Below, piece by piece: positions 1 to 8,284 of a stretch of 64,000 nt of DNA. Under the pieces are notes generated by a model, which was given only the letters and a program-made list of their open reading frames with translations, was not told the DNA's origin and made no database searches. Every line of letters starts with the position of its first letter. Position 1 is the stretch's first letter. The translations under genes were made by a program, and so were the position numbers. The DNA comes from Caballeronia sordidicola (lineage in GTDB: Bacteria > Pseudomonadota > Gammaproteobacteria > Burkholderiales > Burkholderiaceae), in the NCBI RefSeq assembly GCF_002220365.1, contig NZ_MTHB01000046.1, forward strand, positions 124,001-188,000, read 5' to 3'.

Positions 1-306
1 AGCGGGCGCGCCGCACTTGAACGTCAGGATACGCGGATCGGCCGCGTCTTCAGACGGGGCGCGCAGGCGTTCCATGGTTTCTAGCTTGTACGCGGGCTTG
101 TCGCCGCAAATTTTCTGGGCTTGCTTCACGCATGCCGCCACACCTTCGAACAAACCATGACATTCGACGCGATAAACCTGCGCGCCATTGGCTGTCTTGA
201 TCTCGTTTGCGTTGAAAGTCGGGCCCGAAGCGGTAGAGCAGCCAGCAAGCGCACCGATTGACAACAGACCTGCAGCGATTAGTTTATTGGACATCTTGTT
301 TACCAT
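1..306 (-). CDS. Small lipoprotein, 3' end cut by window edge
   Basis: The open frame runs off the left edge, so only the first 102 codons are visible. The N-terminus has a short positive stretch, a hydrophobic core and the lipobox L-A-G-C at about residues 19-22. It is therefore a predicted lipoprotein with Cys22 as the lipidated residue. The mature part contains several cysteines (VECHG, VAACVK, KICGD, FKCGAP), which could form disulfides in the periplasm. I do not recognise a named family. ATG at 306 and ATG at 294 are both possible starts; the second gives a more compact signal peptide. Function unknown. Confidence 0.7.
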   Translation of the reverse strand, partial: MVNKMSNKLIAAGLLSIGALAGCSTASGPTFNANEIKTANGAQVYRVECHGLFEGVAACVKQAQKICGDKPAYKLETMERLRAPSEDAADPRILTFKCGAPA

Positions 307-587
307 TCTTAAATTGACGTGTGACTGAGATATCGAGACAAATGCGCACTGGATGGGTCATCAGACAGTTACCCGATTTTCACAGCCACCTTATTCGCCT
401 CAAGCCTTCGATCCGGATCTCGAAAATGATCTGGAATCCGAAATCGCGCGGCATGTTAGCACGCAAAAACTAGCATTCCTAACTGGATAATTCCTAATTT
501 TCGAAACACTTTCAGACAATCTATGAAACAACCGATAAACGTGAACAATCAGAAAACTTTTGACGCATCATTACTGCGCGGGAAATG

Positions 588-616
588 AAAAGCGGCCGCG
601 AATGCGGCCGCTTTTT
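588..616. terminator. Bidirectional rho-independent terminator
   Basis: A perfect 12-bp inverted repeat, AAAAGCGGCCGC / GCGGCCGCTTTT, encloses a 4-nt loop. It has A-runs on the left and T-runs on the right, so it can stop transcription in either direction. It lies just past the stop codon of the minus-strand exported protein gene at 697-1398. The 280 bases between it and the lipoprotein start at 306 are AT-rich and hold no gene that I can see. Confidence 0.8.
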
Positions 617-696
617 CACACTTTGAAATGCGCTGCAAGCGAGCGAAGCGCAGTCGGCAAAGGCAAGATCGGGAAGCCTGATCCGTCAGGCGCGCT

Positions 697-1398
697 TCAT
701 TTTGGCAATGGCATCAGGTCGACATCCGACTGGCGTTGAAGATCCTGCACCTTGGTTTGCAATGCACGCAATTGCGCTTGTGCGGCATCCTGTTGCGCGC
801 GCAGCGAACGGATCGCTTCCTGTTGCTCCGCCTGCCGGTCGGCAACCTGGCTCTGCTGCGCACGCGCGACATCGAGGTCCGCCTGCAGACGATTCGCGCG
901 CCCTTGCTGGACCGCGATCAGCCGGTCAGCAAAGTTTTTCTCAGCTTCGAGCTTGGTCCGGCGGATCTCGGTATCGGCGAGCGCCGCGCTGTTCTTGGCA
1001 AAGTCCGCGTATATCGTTTCCGCACGCGAGTCCACTTGAGTCTTGACCACGCGCCAGAATTTCTTTTGCTGAAACAATGCAATATAAAACGTCATTTCAT
1101 CGGGGTAAAACAGCATGCTGGCGCCATAACTGCCGTTATACGTGGTACGCAATTCCTTTACCTTTGCGTCGCGAATCATTTGCTGCAGTTCCGCGATGTT
1201 GCCATTCACCGTGGCTTGCGGTTCGTCGGCTGCGCCGTTGGTCAGGAGACTGCGGCGCGCGCTTGAGTCCCCGAGTGCATCGGCTGCCGGGGCACTGCCT
1301 TGCATGGGCGCTGTGGGCCCGGCGGCACACGCTGCGCCGCACAGGACGAACCATGCCAAGACCAGTGCCCCGCCTCTCGTTGTGTAGTTGGAGTTCAT
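697..1398 (-). CDS. Exported coiled-coil protein, DUF2968-like
   Basis: 233 residues. Residues 1-25 form a signal peptide (hydrophobic core, then A-C-A-A-G), so the protein is probably periplasmic. The middle (about 65-125) is a compact domain with FYPDEMTFYIALFQQKKFWRVVK. From about 135 to 225 there is a long Ala/Gln/Arg-rich heptad pattern typical of a coiled coil. The overall plan matches Burkholderiales proteins annotated DUF2968, whose role is unknown; the family assignment comes from memory of that pattern. The gene stands alone and ends at the strong terminator at 588-616. Confidence 0.75.
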   Translation of the reverse strand: MNSNYTTRGGALVLAWFVLCGAACAAGPTAPMQGSAPAADALGDSSARRSLLTNGAADEPQATVNGNIAELQQMIRDAKVKELRTTYNGSYGASMLFYPDEMTFYIALFQQKKFWRVVKTQVDSRAETIYADFAKNSAALADTEIRRTKLEAEKNFADRLIAVQQGRANRLQADLDVARAQQSQVADRQAEQQEAIRSLRAQQDAAQAQLRALQTKVQDLQRQSDVDLMPLPK

Positions 1399-1582
1399 GG
1401 AATTTCCGGGTTGAACGCAATTAAGAATGCGAAAGCACCAGAATTATGGCAGATAGAAAAGCTAAAGCGGAAAATGCGTGAAGCGGCTTTTTATTGTCTC
1501 ACCATCGCGTGAAAACACTCCACGATTCGAAACGATTTTTGAAGCGATTCATGTAGCGGCTCATTGCATAAGCATTGCGTAC

Positions 1583-1621
1583 TTCATTGCGGAATTCATT
1601 GCGGAATTCATTGCGGAATTC
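1583..1621. repeat. 12-bp tandem repeat, three copies
   Basis: The unit TTCATTGCGGAA is repeated three times without mismatch, and part of a fourth unit follows. The array lies just downstream of the stop of the small secreted protein gene (minus strand) and upstream of the DUF2968-like gene. Copy number could vary between strains by slippage. No coding role is evident. Confidence 0.8.
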
Positions 1622-1630
1622 CCGCCGTTT

Positions 1631-1900
1631 TCATAGATCGTGGCGCAAGCGCGCGTAATCCTGAACGCGCTTGGCGGCACTCGTGTCGCCTGGCATGTCG
1701 ACGGGCGAGAAGATCCGCCTATCGACGGCTTGTGCCGGCACTGCGGAAAAGATACGGCGATCCGCCTTGAAAGTGAGCGGCGCGTTGGAGTAAATGCGGG
1801 GATCGACGGACGTTGCCGCGCTGCTCGGCGAGACCTGCGACAAACTGCCAAACACAATCAGGCCGGCGGCGAAGAAAACTGAACGGAGGTGCAAAGACAT
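1631..1900 (-). CDS. Small secreted protein with DRRIFS repeats
   Basis: 89 residues from the ATG at 1900. Residues 1-29 make a signal peptide (SVFFAAGLIVFGSLSQVSPSSAA). The mature chain is about 60 residues and carries three spaced copies of a short motif: DPRIYS, DRRIFS and DRRIFS. The open frame continues upstream, but the signal peptide fixes the start at this Met. No clear ribosome binding site is seen and no family is recognised. The motif spacing suggests a repeated surface-binding turn, but the function is unknown. Confidence 0.5.
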   Translation of the reverse strand: MSLHLRSVFFAAGLIVFGSLSQVSPSSAATSVDPRIYSNAPLTFKADRRIFSAVPAQAVDRRIFSPVDMPGDTSAAKRVQDYARLRHDL

Positions 1901-2106
1901 GAGAAGGATTCGCCGCAAAAAATGCCTGCGCGCGAACAACCATTGAACCGCGTACTCGTGACAGGCGTGAACCAGATGTGGAACTCGCGCGCGCCAAATA
2001 GCAGCGCCCGCAACCAACCAGCATGAGACCATCATCGTGCCGCCCGGGCCATGAGCGAGTTCCGAATTTCTCCTGGATTGCGCCTATTGTTTCAATCCTT
2101 TGCGGG

Positions 2107-2835
2107 TCAGTTGATCCAGCGCAAAACCATCGGCAACAAGACCGGCACCACGAATGCCGTGAACAATCCGTTCAAGCCCATGCCGAGGCCAGCGAATGCG
2201 CCCATTTCATCACTGACCTGGAAAGCGCGCGCCGTCCCTATGCCATGCGACGCCACGCCTAGCGCGAAGCCTCGCACATCGGGTTCTTCGATACGTAAAA
2301 CATTGAGGATCGTGCGCGCCGATACCGCGCCGAACACGCCGGTGCAAATCACCAGCACGGCAGTCAGCGACGACAGTCCACCCAGCCGCTCTGCAATAGC
2401 CATGGCGATCGGCGTGGTCGCGGACTTGGGCGCAAGCGATATCACCGTCACGCGCGACACGCCGAATAACATTGCAACGGCGGTCGCGGACACAATCGCC
2501 GTCAACGACCCAGCGATCAGGCCGCCGGCCAGCGGCACGGCGGCGCGACGCAGCTTCGGCAGTTGCCGGTAGAGCGGCAGCGCGAGCGCGACTGTCGCCG
2601 GGCCGAGCAGGAAGTGCACGAACTGGGCACCCTGGAAATAGGTTTGATACGGCGTGTGCGTCATGCTCAGCACGGCGACAACCAGCGCCACCGCAATCAA
2701 AACGGGGTTCGCGAGCGGATTGAACCTGGCACGGGCGTAGATGCCTTGTGCGATGAGGTACGCGAACAAGGTCATGGTCAGACCGAGCAGCGGTGTAGCG
2801 GCGAGGTAGACCCAAAGGGCGCCGAGTTGTGTCAT
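2107..2835 (-). CDS. lrgB: LrgB/CidB family inner-membrane protein
   Basis: 242 residues, almost entirely hydrophobic, with about seven to eight predicted membrane segments. The central segment has the conserved pattern of the family (SVTVISLAPKSATTPIAMAIAERLGG and a later GVASHGIGTARAF stretch). LrgB partners the holin-like LrgA/CidA; the pair is linked in other bacteria to murein hydrolase export, cell lysis control and pyruvate or organic-acid movement. The gene starts 10 bp after the lrgA-like stop, so the two are one transcript. Length is normal for the family. Confidence 0.88.
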   Translation of the reverse strand: MTQLGALWVYLAATPLLGLTMTLFAYLIAQGIYARARFNPLANPVLIAVALVVAVLSMTHTPYQTYFQGAQFVHFLLGPATVALALPLYRQLPKLRRAAVPLAGGLIAGSLTAIVSATAVAMLFGVSRVTVISLAPKSATTPIAMAIAERLGGLSSLTAVLVICTGVFGAVSARTILNVLRIEEPDVRGFALGVASHGIGTARAFQVSDEMGAFAGLGMGLNGLFTAFVVPVLLPMVLRWIN

Positions 2836-2845
2836 GGCGTCGCCC

Positions 2846-3220
2846 TCAAAGCCCGGAAGGCGTATTCACACGCGACCGGCGCATCTGACGGCGCATCAGC
2901 GCCCGCGTGACAAGCGCGGTGACGGCAATCGCAAGTGTCGTGCTCACCACCAGCGCAACGGCGATCGCGAACCCTTCACCGCGCACCTTGCCGGCGGCCG
3001 CCATGATGCCAACCCCAGCGGGCACGAACAGCAAGGACAAATGCCGGAGCAGTTCGAGCGCGGTAGGCTCGATCGAATCGACGGCGGACGGCCTCATCAG
3101 CAGGAAGCCGAACAGCAGCAACAAGCCGATCACCGGTCCCGGAACGGGCAGATGCAAGCCCATCGAAAGGCCTTCTCCCAAACACTGGAACAAGAGCAAG
3201 GTGGCAAGAGCGCGCAGCAT
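2846..3220 (-). CDS. lrgA: LrgA/CidA holin-like protein
   Basis: 124 residues from the ATG at 3220, the usual size for CidA/LrgA. It has four predicted membrane helices and the family motif LPVPGPVIGLLLLFG (about 24-38), then a charged, Arg-rich tail. The open frame extends upstream to 3502, but that extension is low-complexity and has no membrane character, so I use the internal Met. It is the first gene of an lrgA-lrgB pair. No LysR-type regulator (CidR) is next to it. Confidence 0.85.
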   Translation of the reverse strand: MLRALATLLLFQCLGEGLSMGLHLPVPGPVIGLLLLFGFLLMRPSAVDSIEPTALELLRHLSLLFVPAGVGIMAAAGKVRGEGFAIAVALVVSTTLAIAVTALVTRALMRRQMRRSRVNTPSGL

Positions 3221-3565
3221 GGCGTGGTTGATTGAGTGATGTTTGACGGGTGAAAGCGCGAGTGAAAGCGGTGTGTCCTCGATGATGCCACGCGTAGTGC
3301 CAAGCGTAGTGCCAAGCGCCTGGCGCGCCCGAGAAGTGAGACCAAGCGCGACCAAGCGCGACCGGGCGCGAAAAGTGCGAGCAATCGGGCTGATGCGGCA
3401 GGATCGATGCGGCGCGGATTGGACCAAGCCCTCATCTCCCGTTCCCGGTCGATCCAATCGACGCCACCATAAAAATTTACAAATGCCGACATCGCGAGTC
3501 ATCTCGGCGATAATCCGTTTCTACGCGACACACGAACGAGCCAGGCGACGACACTCGAGATATCC
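3221..3565. repeat. Intergenic region with short tandem repeats
   Basis: This gap between lrgA (minus) and the KaiC-like gene (plus) contains several short repeats. GTGAAAGCG-type units lie near 3250-3271. A perfect 12-bp unit GCGTAGTGCCAA occurs twice at 3292-3315. The unit ACCAAGCGCG occurs two and a half times at 3341-3370. The divergent promoters must lie here, but I could not assign -35/-10 elements with confidence. Confidence 0.6.
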
Positions 3566-5065
3566 ATGACCGACCAAGCCACTTCATCCAGCCAGACCGA
3601 TTACGACCCGAACACCGTGACAACGGGCGTGCCCGGCCTCGACGACATACTCGGCGGCGGCCTGATCAAGGGCGGCTTGTATCTGATTGAAGGCATGGCG
3701 GGAGCGGGCAAGACCATCCTGTCCACGCAGATCGGTTTTCATCGCGTGGCCGAGGGTGACTCGGTGCTGTACATCACACTGATCGCAGAGTCGCATTCGA
3801 AGCTGCTCTCGCATCTGAAAAGGCTGTCGTTCTACAACGCCGATGCTATCTCGGACAAAATGCTGTTCGTCTCCGGCTACCACGAGTTGATGCGCGACGG
3901 CCTGAACGGTTTCCTCGCCTTGATCGCGTCGACCATCAAGACAAGCCGCCCCCGTTTCATGGTGATCGACGGATTTCGCAGCGCCCGCGAATTCAGTTCC
4001 ACCGAGCTGGAGTTGTCGCAGTTCATCCACGAATTGAGCGCGTTCGTGACGGCCGCGGGCTGCACGACGCTGATCCTCGCGCCGCTCTCGGGCAACGAGC
4101 CACATCCGGAACACACGCTCGTGGACGGCCTGGTCGAGCTCAACCGTTTCGCCACCGGCATGCGGCGCGCGCGGGAAATCGAAGTGCATAAATTGCGCGG
4201 CCGCGATCATTTGCTGGGACGCCATTCCTTCAAGATCACCGCCGACGGCCTCGTCACTTTCCCTCGCCTGGAAGCGCGCTCGATGCTGCTTGAGGGCGCA
4301 CCGGACCTGAAGTCGAAGCTCGCGTTCGGCCTCCCCGACTTCGACATCATGCTCGGCGGCGGCGTGGTGAAAGGCTCGACCACGACGCTGATCGGGCCGT
4401 CGGGAATCGGCAAGACGCTGCTGTCACTGAAATTCCTCGAGGCCGGCGTAGCTAACGGCGAGCGCTGCGTGTATTTCGGCTTTTACGAATCACCGGAGCG
4501 GCTGATCGCCAAGGCAGAATCCGTATCCATTCATCTTGCCGATGCAGTTGCCGACGCTCGCCTGATCGTCGAGTGGCGGCCAGCGGTGGAACTTGCCATC
4601 GATGAACTCGCGGCCGAGCTGATTTCGGTGGTGAAGCGCGCGGGCGCGTCGCGGCTCGTGGTGGACGGGATTGAAGGATTCCACGATTCGGCGAACCGCA
4701 TGGAGCGTTTCGGGCTGTTCCTGAACGCATTGACGCACCGGCTGCGCCAGGAAAGCGTCACGACGATGCTCACCGAGGAGCTGCCGCTTTATGCGGACAT
4801 GGCGCACGGCTGCTCGATCCGCGCATCGGCCATGACGGAGAACATCGTGTTGATGCGATACGTGGAGACATCCACGTCGCTGTATCGGATCGTCTCTATT
4901 ATCAAGCAGCGCGAAAGCGCCCACGATCCGTCCATCCGCCGCTTCATCATCGATGAAAATGGCTTGCATCTCACGGACGGTTTCATCGGCACGACCACAT
5001 TGTTATCGGCGCGCGGCACGATCCCGCTGACGCTTTCCGACCCGGACACCGGCACGCGGAAATGA
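3566..5065 (+). CDS. KaiC-like double RecA-fold ATPase
   Basis: 499 residues with two KaiC/RAD55-type P-loop domains in tandem. Domain 1 starts at about residue 20 (GVPGLDDILGGG) and has Walker A GMAGAGKT at 43-50 and Walker B FMVIDG. Domain 2 starts at about 254 (GLPDFDIMLGGG) and has Walker A GPSGIGKT near 277-284 and Walker B LVVDG. The catalytic glutamate pair that follows the P-loop in KaiC is reduced to one Glu in domain 1 (LIAES) and one in domain 2 (FYESP). Size and plan match KaiC homologues found outside cyanobacteria. No kaiA or kaiB is present here. The stop overlaps the start of a response regulator gene (ATGA), implying translational coupling and joint signalling. What it phosphorylates or senses cannot be told from the sequence. 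Confidence 0.88.
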   Translation: MTDQATSSSQTDYDPNTVTTGVPGLDDILGGGLIKGGLYLIEGMAGAGKTILSTQIGFHRVAEGDSVLYITLIAESHSKLLSHLKRLSFYNADAISDKMLFVSGYHELMRDGLNGFLALIASTIKTSRPRFMVIDGFRSAREFSSTELELSQFIHELSAFVTAAGCTTLILAPLSGNEPHPEHTLVDGLVELNRFATGMRRAREIEVHKLRGRDHLLGRHSFKITADGLVTFPRLEARSMLLEGAPDLKSKLAFGLPDFDIMLGGGVVKGSTTTLIGPSGIGKTLLSLKFLEAGVANGERCVYFGFYESPERLIAKAESVSIHLADAVADARLIVEWRPAVELAIDELAAELISVVKRAGASRLVVDGIEGFHDSANRMERFGLFLNALTHRLRQESVTTMLTEELPLYADMAHGCSIRASAMTENIVLMRYVETSTSLYRIVSIIKQRESAHDPSIRRFIIDENGLHLTDGFIGTTTLLSARGTIPLTLSDPDTGTRK

Positions 5066-5418
5066 AAAAGATCCTCGTCGTGGACGATGAATTTGACCTC
5101 CTGACCACCTGGCGGCTTGTGCTCCAGATGGAAGGATACGAGGTCAGTACGGCGTCAAACGGGTTGTTGGCGCTCGAGTCAGCGCGTGCGAATCCTCCCG
5201 ACCTGATCATTACGGACTGGATGATGCCCGCCATGGACGGCGTCGCGTTATGCCACGCACTCGCCGCCGACGACACCCTCGTGCGGATTCCCGTCGTGCT
5301 TTCCAGCGCCGCCGCGCGCACGCCGACGGTCACGCACCCGCACCTCGAATTTCATCGGAAGCCGCTTTCTATCGATGAGCTCATTGGAATCGTTGCCCGC
5401 CTGATCGGCACGGCTTGA
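5062..5418 (+). CDS. Single-domain response regulator
   Basis: 118 residues, a CheY-like receiver domain with no output domain. The acidic pocket is VVDDE (Asp8, Asp9), the phospho-acceptor is Asp52 in IITDWMMPAMDG, and the conserved Ser/Thr and Lys are in VVLSSAA and HRKPLS. The start codon overlaps the stop of the KaiC-like gene by 4 bp (ATGA). There is no histidine kinase nearby, so the phosphate donor is either elsewhere or the KaiC-like protein itself (inference). Confidence 0.93.
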   Translation: MKKILVVDDEFDLLTTWRLVLQMEGYEVSTASNGLLALESARANPPDLIITDWMMPAMDGVALCHALAADDTLVRIPVVLSSAAARTPTVTHPHLEFHRKPLSIDELIGIVARLIGTA

Positions 5419-5556
5419 GGGCAAACCACCCAGGGCTATCCATTTAAGGCGACCCACTTGGGGCGGCGCGCCACCTGGGCACGATCCCTGCTGAAATGAA
5501 CGCTCCGGTTAGCCGGATTTCTTCGATAAACCGCTTCAACTAGAACGGGAGGCACC

Positions 5557-5811
5557 ATGGTGCAAGATCAGGTAGAAGGCGCGGCGCAAACCGTCGTGGG
5601 CAAGGTGCAGGATGCGGTCGGCGGTTTGACCGGCGACGCGGCGACGCAGGCTGAAGGCAAGGCGCGCCAGGTGCTCGGCAAGATTCAGCTCAACTACGGC
5701 GAGACCATCGACAACGTTCGTGAGGCGGTGATTGCGAAGCCGATCAATGGCGTGCTCGTAGCAGGTGCAATCGGGTTCGTGCTCGGCGCGATCTGGGCGC
5801 GGCAACGGTAA
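5557..5811 (+). CDS. CsbD-family stress protein with C-terminal membrane helix
   Basis: 84 residues. The first 50 residues match the CsbD pattern (QVEGAAQTVVGKVQDAVGGLTGD, then AEGKARQVLGKIQ), a small hydrophilic helical protein induced by general stress in many bacteria. The C-terminus (about 62-80) is a Gly-rich hydrophobic segment (GVLVAGAIGFVLGAIWA) ending in Arg, so the protein is probably membrane-anchored. This tail resembles that of DUF883-type proteins. A good ribosome binding site (GGGAGG) lies just before the ATG. It ends at the hairpin at 5842-5874. Confidence 0.85.
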   Translation: MVQDQVEGAAQTVVGKVQDAVGGLTGDAATQAEGKARQVLGKIQLNYGETIDNVREAVIAKPINGVLVAGAIGFVLGAIWARQR

Positions 5812-5841
5812 GTTGGGCGCCACGGGTTGTGTGAAAAACGG

Positions 5842-5874
5842 CTGGCCGTGCTGAAAAGCGGGGCCAGTTTTTTT
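5842..5874 (+). terminator. Rho-independent terminator after CsbD-like gene
   Basis: The inverted repeat CTGGCC / GGCCAG has a 14-nt loop and is followed by seven T residues on the plus strand. It lies about 30 bases past the CsbD-like stop codon. Confidence 0.65.
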
Positions 5875-5963
5875 GTGTCCTAAACGGCTCGCTTCCACGC
5901 GATCTCCGTGTATCGGGCGCGCTAGATGCTGATTTTCATGATGCAACCTTAAAGGGGAACCCC

Positions 5964-6197
5964 ATGACAATCACCGCAAGCCGTCTCTCAGACACAGAAG
6001 TGCTGGTCGACCATACCGTTTATACATTTTCGGACAGCGTCGTGGCCGACGCCTTTCAGCGTTGCATCGGGCAGGATTCAGTTAATTCGTGCAGCTCGAG
6101 CCACGCGCCGCTGTCTTCGCGCACAACGAACGATGCTGCTCTGGACGACCTTGCGCCCGGCAGCATCATTTCACCATCGCTTGGCGGTATGCCCTGA
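5964..6197 (+). CDS. Small hypothetical protein
   Basis: 77 residues. The start is supported by a purine-rich ribosome binding site (AAAGGGGAACCCC before ATG). The N-terminal half could form a small beta structure (ASRLSDTEVLVDHTVYTFSDSVVADAF). The C-terminal half is Ser/Asp-rich and probably disordered. It has no signal peptide or membrane segment. I do not recognise a family. Confidence 0.5.
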   Translation: MTITASRLSDTEVLVDHTVYTFSDSVVADAFQRCIGQDSVNSCSSSHAPLSSRTTNDAALDDLAPGSIISPSLGGMP

Positions 6198-6245
6198 CGG
6201 GCTTCGCATAAAACGGGCGCTGCTCCCGCCGCGTCCGTAGTTCAT

Positions 6246-6671
6246 TTATTTCGACGGCTTGTCTTCCTTGTCCTTGTCGTTAGTCGCAGGCATCGGATCC
6301 ACCGGCCTTGGCTCCGATACCCCTTCCGGCTCCGAACTATGCGATCCGAACCCGCCGCGACCGCTCGCTTCGGGCGTGTTGCCGCTGCCCAGGGGGACCT
6401 CGGCAGTCTGCTTTGGATGCTGCGTGAGATTGCGGCCGTCAGGCTCACCGGGTTCAGCTTTCGCGCTCGATGGCCGAGGCGCGTCGGCCGGTCTTACTCC
6501 TTGGCTCGCGTCACCGCCGGTTGCCGCCCCGCCCGGCAGATTGCCGCCGGAGCCACCGCCGCTCGCGCCACTGCCGGAATCCCCAAGCGGTTTGCTGTTG
6601 TCTAGGTCGCGTTGCGTTGTGGTCGGTTGTGATGTGGTCGATGGCGTCGTGGTCGATGGCGTCGTGGTCAT
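6246..6671 (-). CDS. Disordered Thr/Ser/Pro/Gly-rich protein
   Basis: 141 residues of low complexity. A Thr-rich N-terminus (TTTPSTTTPSTTSQPTTT) is followed by a Gly-rich stretch at about 33-55 and a charged Pro/Glu/Lys-rich tail ending KEDKPSK. It has no signal peptide, membrane segment or folded domain, so it is predicted to be intrinsically disordered and cytoplasmic. A plausible ribosome binding site (CAGGAG) precedes the ATG. Such proteins in Burkholderia are usually annotated only as hypothetical. Function unknown. Confidence 0.5.
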   Translation of the reverse strand: MTTTPSTTTPSTTSQPTTTQRDLDNSKPLGDSGSGASGGGSGGNLPGGAATGGDASQGVRPADAPRPSSAKAEPGEPDGRNLTQHPKQTAEVPLGSGNTPEASGRGGFGSHSSEPEGVSEPRPVDPMPATNDKDKEDKPSK

Positions 6672-6784
6672 TAGGTGCTCCTGTCGTGATGGTTTGACGT
6701 CCCATCAGTCGAGCAACCGACGTTCCTTGTCGCGCTTTCCCTGGCTTTTTTCCCGCTCCGAGCGAGCGGGGTAGCAAAGCGCAG

Positions 6785-8284
6785 CTACCGCGCGGAGCGG
6801 GAATCCGCATTCCGGCGGTTTTGTCGCGTCACCCAATCCGCGAGCAGATTCGGCACGCGCGGCAACGCGTGCGGCCAGTGCACGGCTTCCTTCGCCAACT
6901 GTGCGACGAGGCCATGCGAGCTGAACTGATCCAGCGCCAGACGCATGATCACCCGGCGCGCGATGGGCCACACGTCGATATCCGGAGCAATCCGATGTGC
7001 CATTTCCTCGATGCTCTGCGCCGAGCGCGCAAGCAACGCCGCGCGGGACGCAATGCCCGTATGGGCGTCGCCGAATGCGTGCTCGAGCGGTCCTTTGCCC
7101 AATGCCGTGAAAAGATCGGCGGCCGTCCGATGTCGATGCGCGTCGCCGGCAAAACGCTCCGCCTCCCGCCGGTACGTCGCTTCCACACGCACCGCATGCT
7201 GCGTCTCGTGTTCGTCGGGCCGCCCATGCCGCATGTGTTCACGCGCAGCCGCCTTGTGATCGCCGTGCAACAACGCGTTCGACCCGGCAACGAGGAAACT
7301 GCGTTCGTGCGCGGCGAAAAACGTGAGCGGCGAGTCTCCGTCGAGCACGAGCGCCCCGAAGGTGTCCGGCTCGATGCTGACCGCCGCACCCGCCGCTTCC
7401 AGACCGGCGTGGAACACACCCTCGCCGAGCGCCGTCTCGAAAAAAACCTCGATCCACGTAGCAATCAATTGGGCGGGGTCCAGACCGTGGACGCGCAGCG
7501 CTCTGGCGTCCGAGAGCGGCACGCTGCGCACGGCGCGCGTGACGAGCACCGTGTCGCTGCAAAAATCCCACAGTACTTCGGGCACGACGACCCGCGCGTC
7601 TTTGTTCACCTCGCGCAACCGGTAGCGGAGAAAACTTTGATCAGCAGCGCGCTGGCGCAAATCAAGCATCCCGATAACCGACTCCGTCAAGCGTGCGATC
7701 AGCGCGACGATATTCTGCTCCCGAACCTCGCGCGAAAAACGACCGGCCAAACGCGCCGCCGAGTTCGCCACATCCAAATCTTGCACCAGTTCGGTGCGTG
7801 CATCGGTACGGATCAACGTGACGCGGACGGCGACAGGCGGTGCGCTCCCACCGATGCCGGGGGTCATGTCCAGCGTAATCAGCGCACGGTGCGTCTGCTG
7901 CGCTATTGCGCAGCGTTCAGGCTCGGCATCCACATCGATCAACGCGGCAGCCCGTCCCGGCGGCAGCGCAGTTTCGAGCGCCCGGCGCAGCGGCGCATCT
8001 TTCAGCGGCGCCTTGAGGGTGTCCAATTCGGCGAGCGCGACGCGCACCGCCGTCTCGGCCAACCCCGGATGTTGCGCCAGCAGGCCCGACGCCATGGTCA
8101 GCATACCGGACAGGTTCTGCAACACCGGCACTCGCTGGGTAAGACTGGTAGCGCCGCGGCTACGCGCGCCGGCAGCGAACGAACGCAAGACGCGATGGAT
8201 GGGGGCGTCGGCGGCGGACTTTGCGCGGCTTTCCCGCGCAAACAGCGTCGCGAGGCGCCAGATTGCACTCACGCGTTGCATCAT
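6785..8284 (-). CDS. UbiB/ABC1-family protein lacking kinase motifs
   Basis: About 499 residues. The overall pattern follows the UbiB/ABC1 (ADCK) family. An N-terminal helical region sits where KxGQ normally lies. Next come RFSREVREQNIVALIA, the strand-turn block PEVLWDFCSDTVLVTRAVRSVPLSD, and then a block corresponding to the catalytic loop. In UbiB that loop reads HADxHPGN and is followed by DFG; here it reads FHAGLEAAGA and then VLDGDSPL. KxGQ is replaced by an L-S-G-M-type segment. Loss of all three motifs suggests a pseudokinase. UbiB proteins assist ubiquinone biosynthesis at the membrane; this paralogue may have kept a scaffold or lipid-binding role (inference). ATG at 8284 is preferred over GTG at 8299, but neither has a strong ribosome site. 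Confidence 0.65.
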   Translation of the reverse strand: MMQRVSAIWRLATLFARESRAKSAADAPIHRVLRSFAAGARSRGATSLTQRVPVLQNLSGMLTMASGLLAQHPGLAETAVRVALAELDTLKAPLKDAPLRRALETALPPGRAAALIDVDAEPERCAIAQQTHRALITLDMTPGIGGSAPPVAVRVTLIRTDARTELVQDLDVANSAARLAGRFSREVREQNIVALIARLTESVIGMLDLRQRAADQSFLRYRLREVNKDARVVVPEVLWDFCSDTVLVTRAVRSVPLSDARALRVHGLDPAQLIATWIEVFFETALGEGVFHAGLEAAGAAVSIEPDTFGALVLDGDSPLTFFAAHERSFLVAGSNALLHGDHKAAAREHMRHGRPDEHETQHAVRVEATYRREAERFAGDAHRHRTAADLFTALGKGPLEHAFGDAHTGIASRAALLARSAQSIEEMAHRIAPDIDVWPIARRVIMRLALDQFSSHGLVAQLAKEAVHWPHALPRVPNLLADWVTRQNRRNADSRSAR

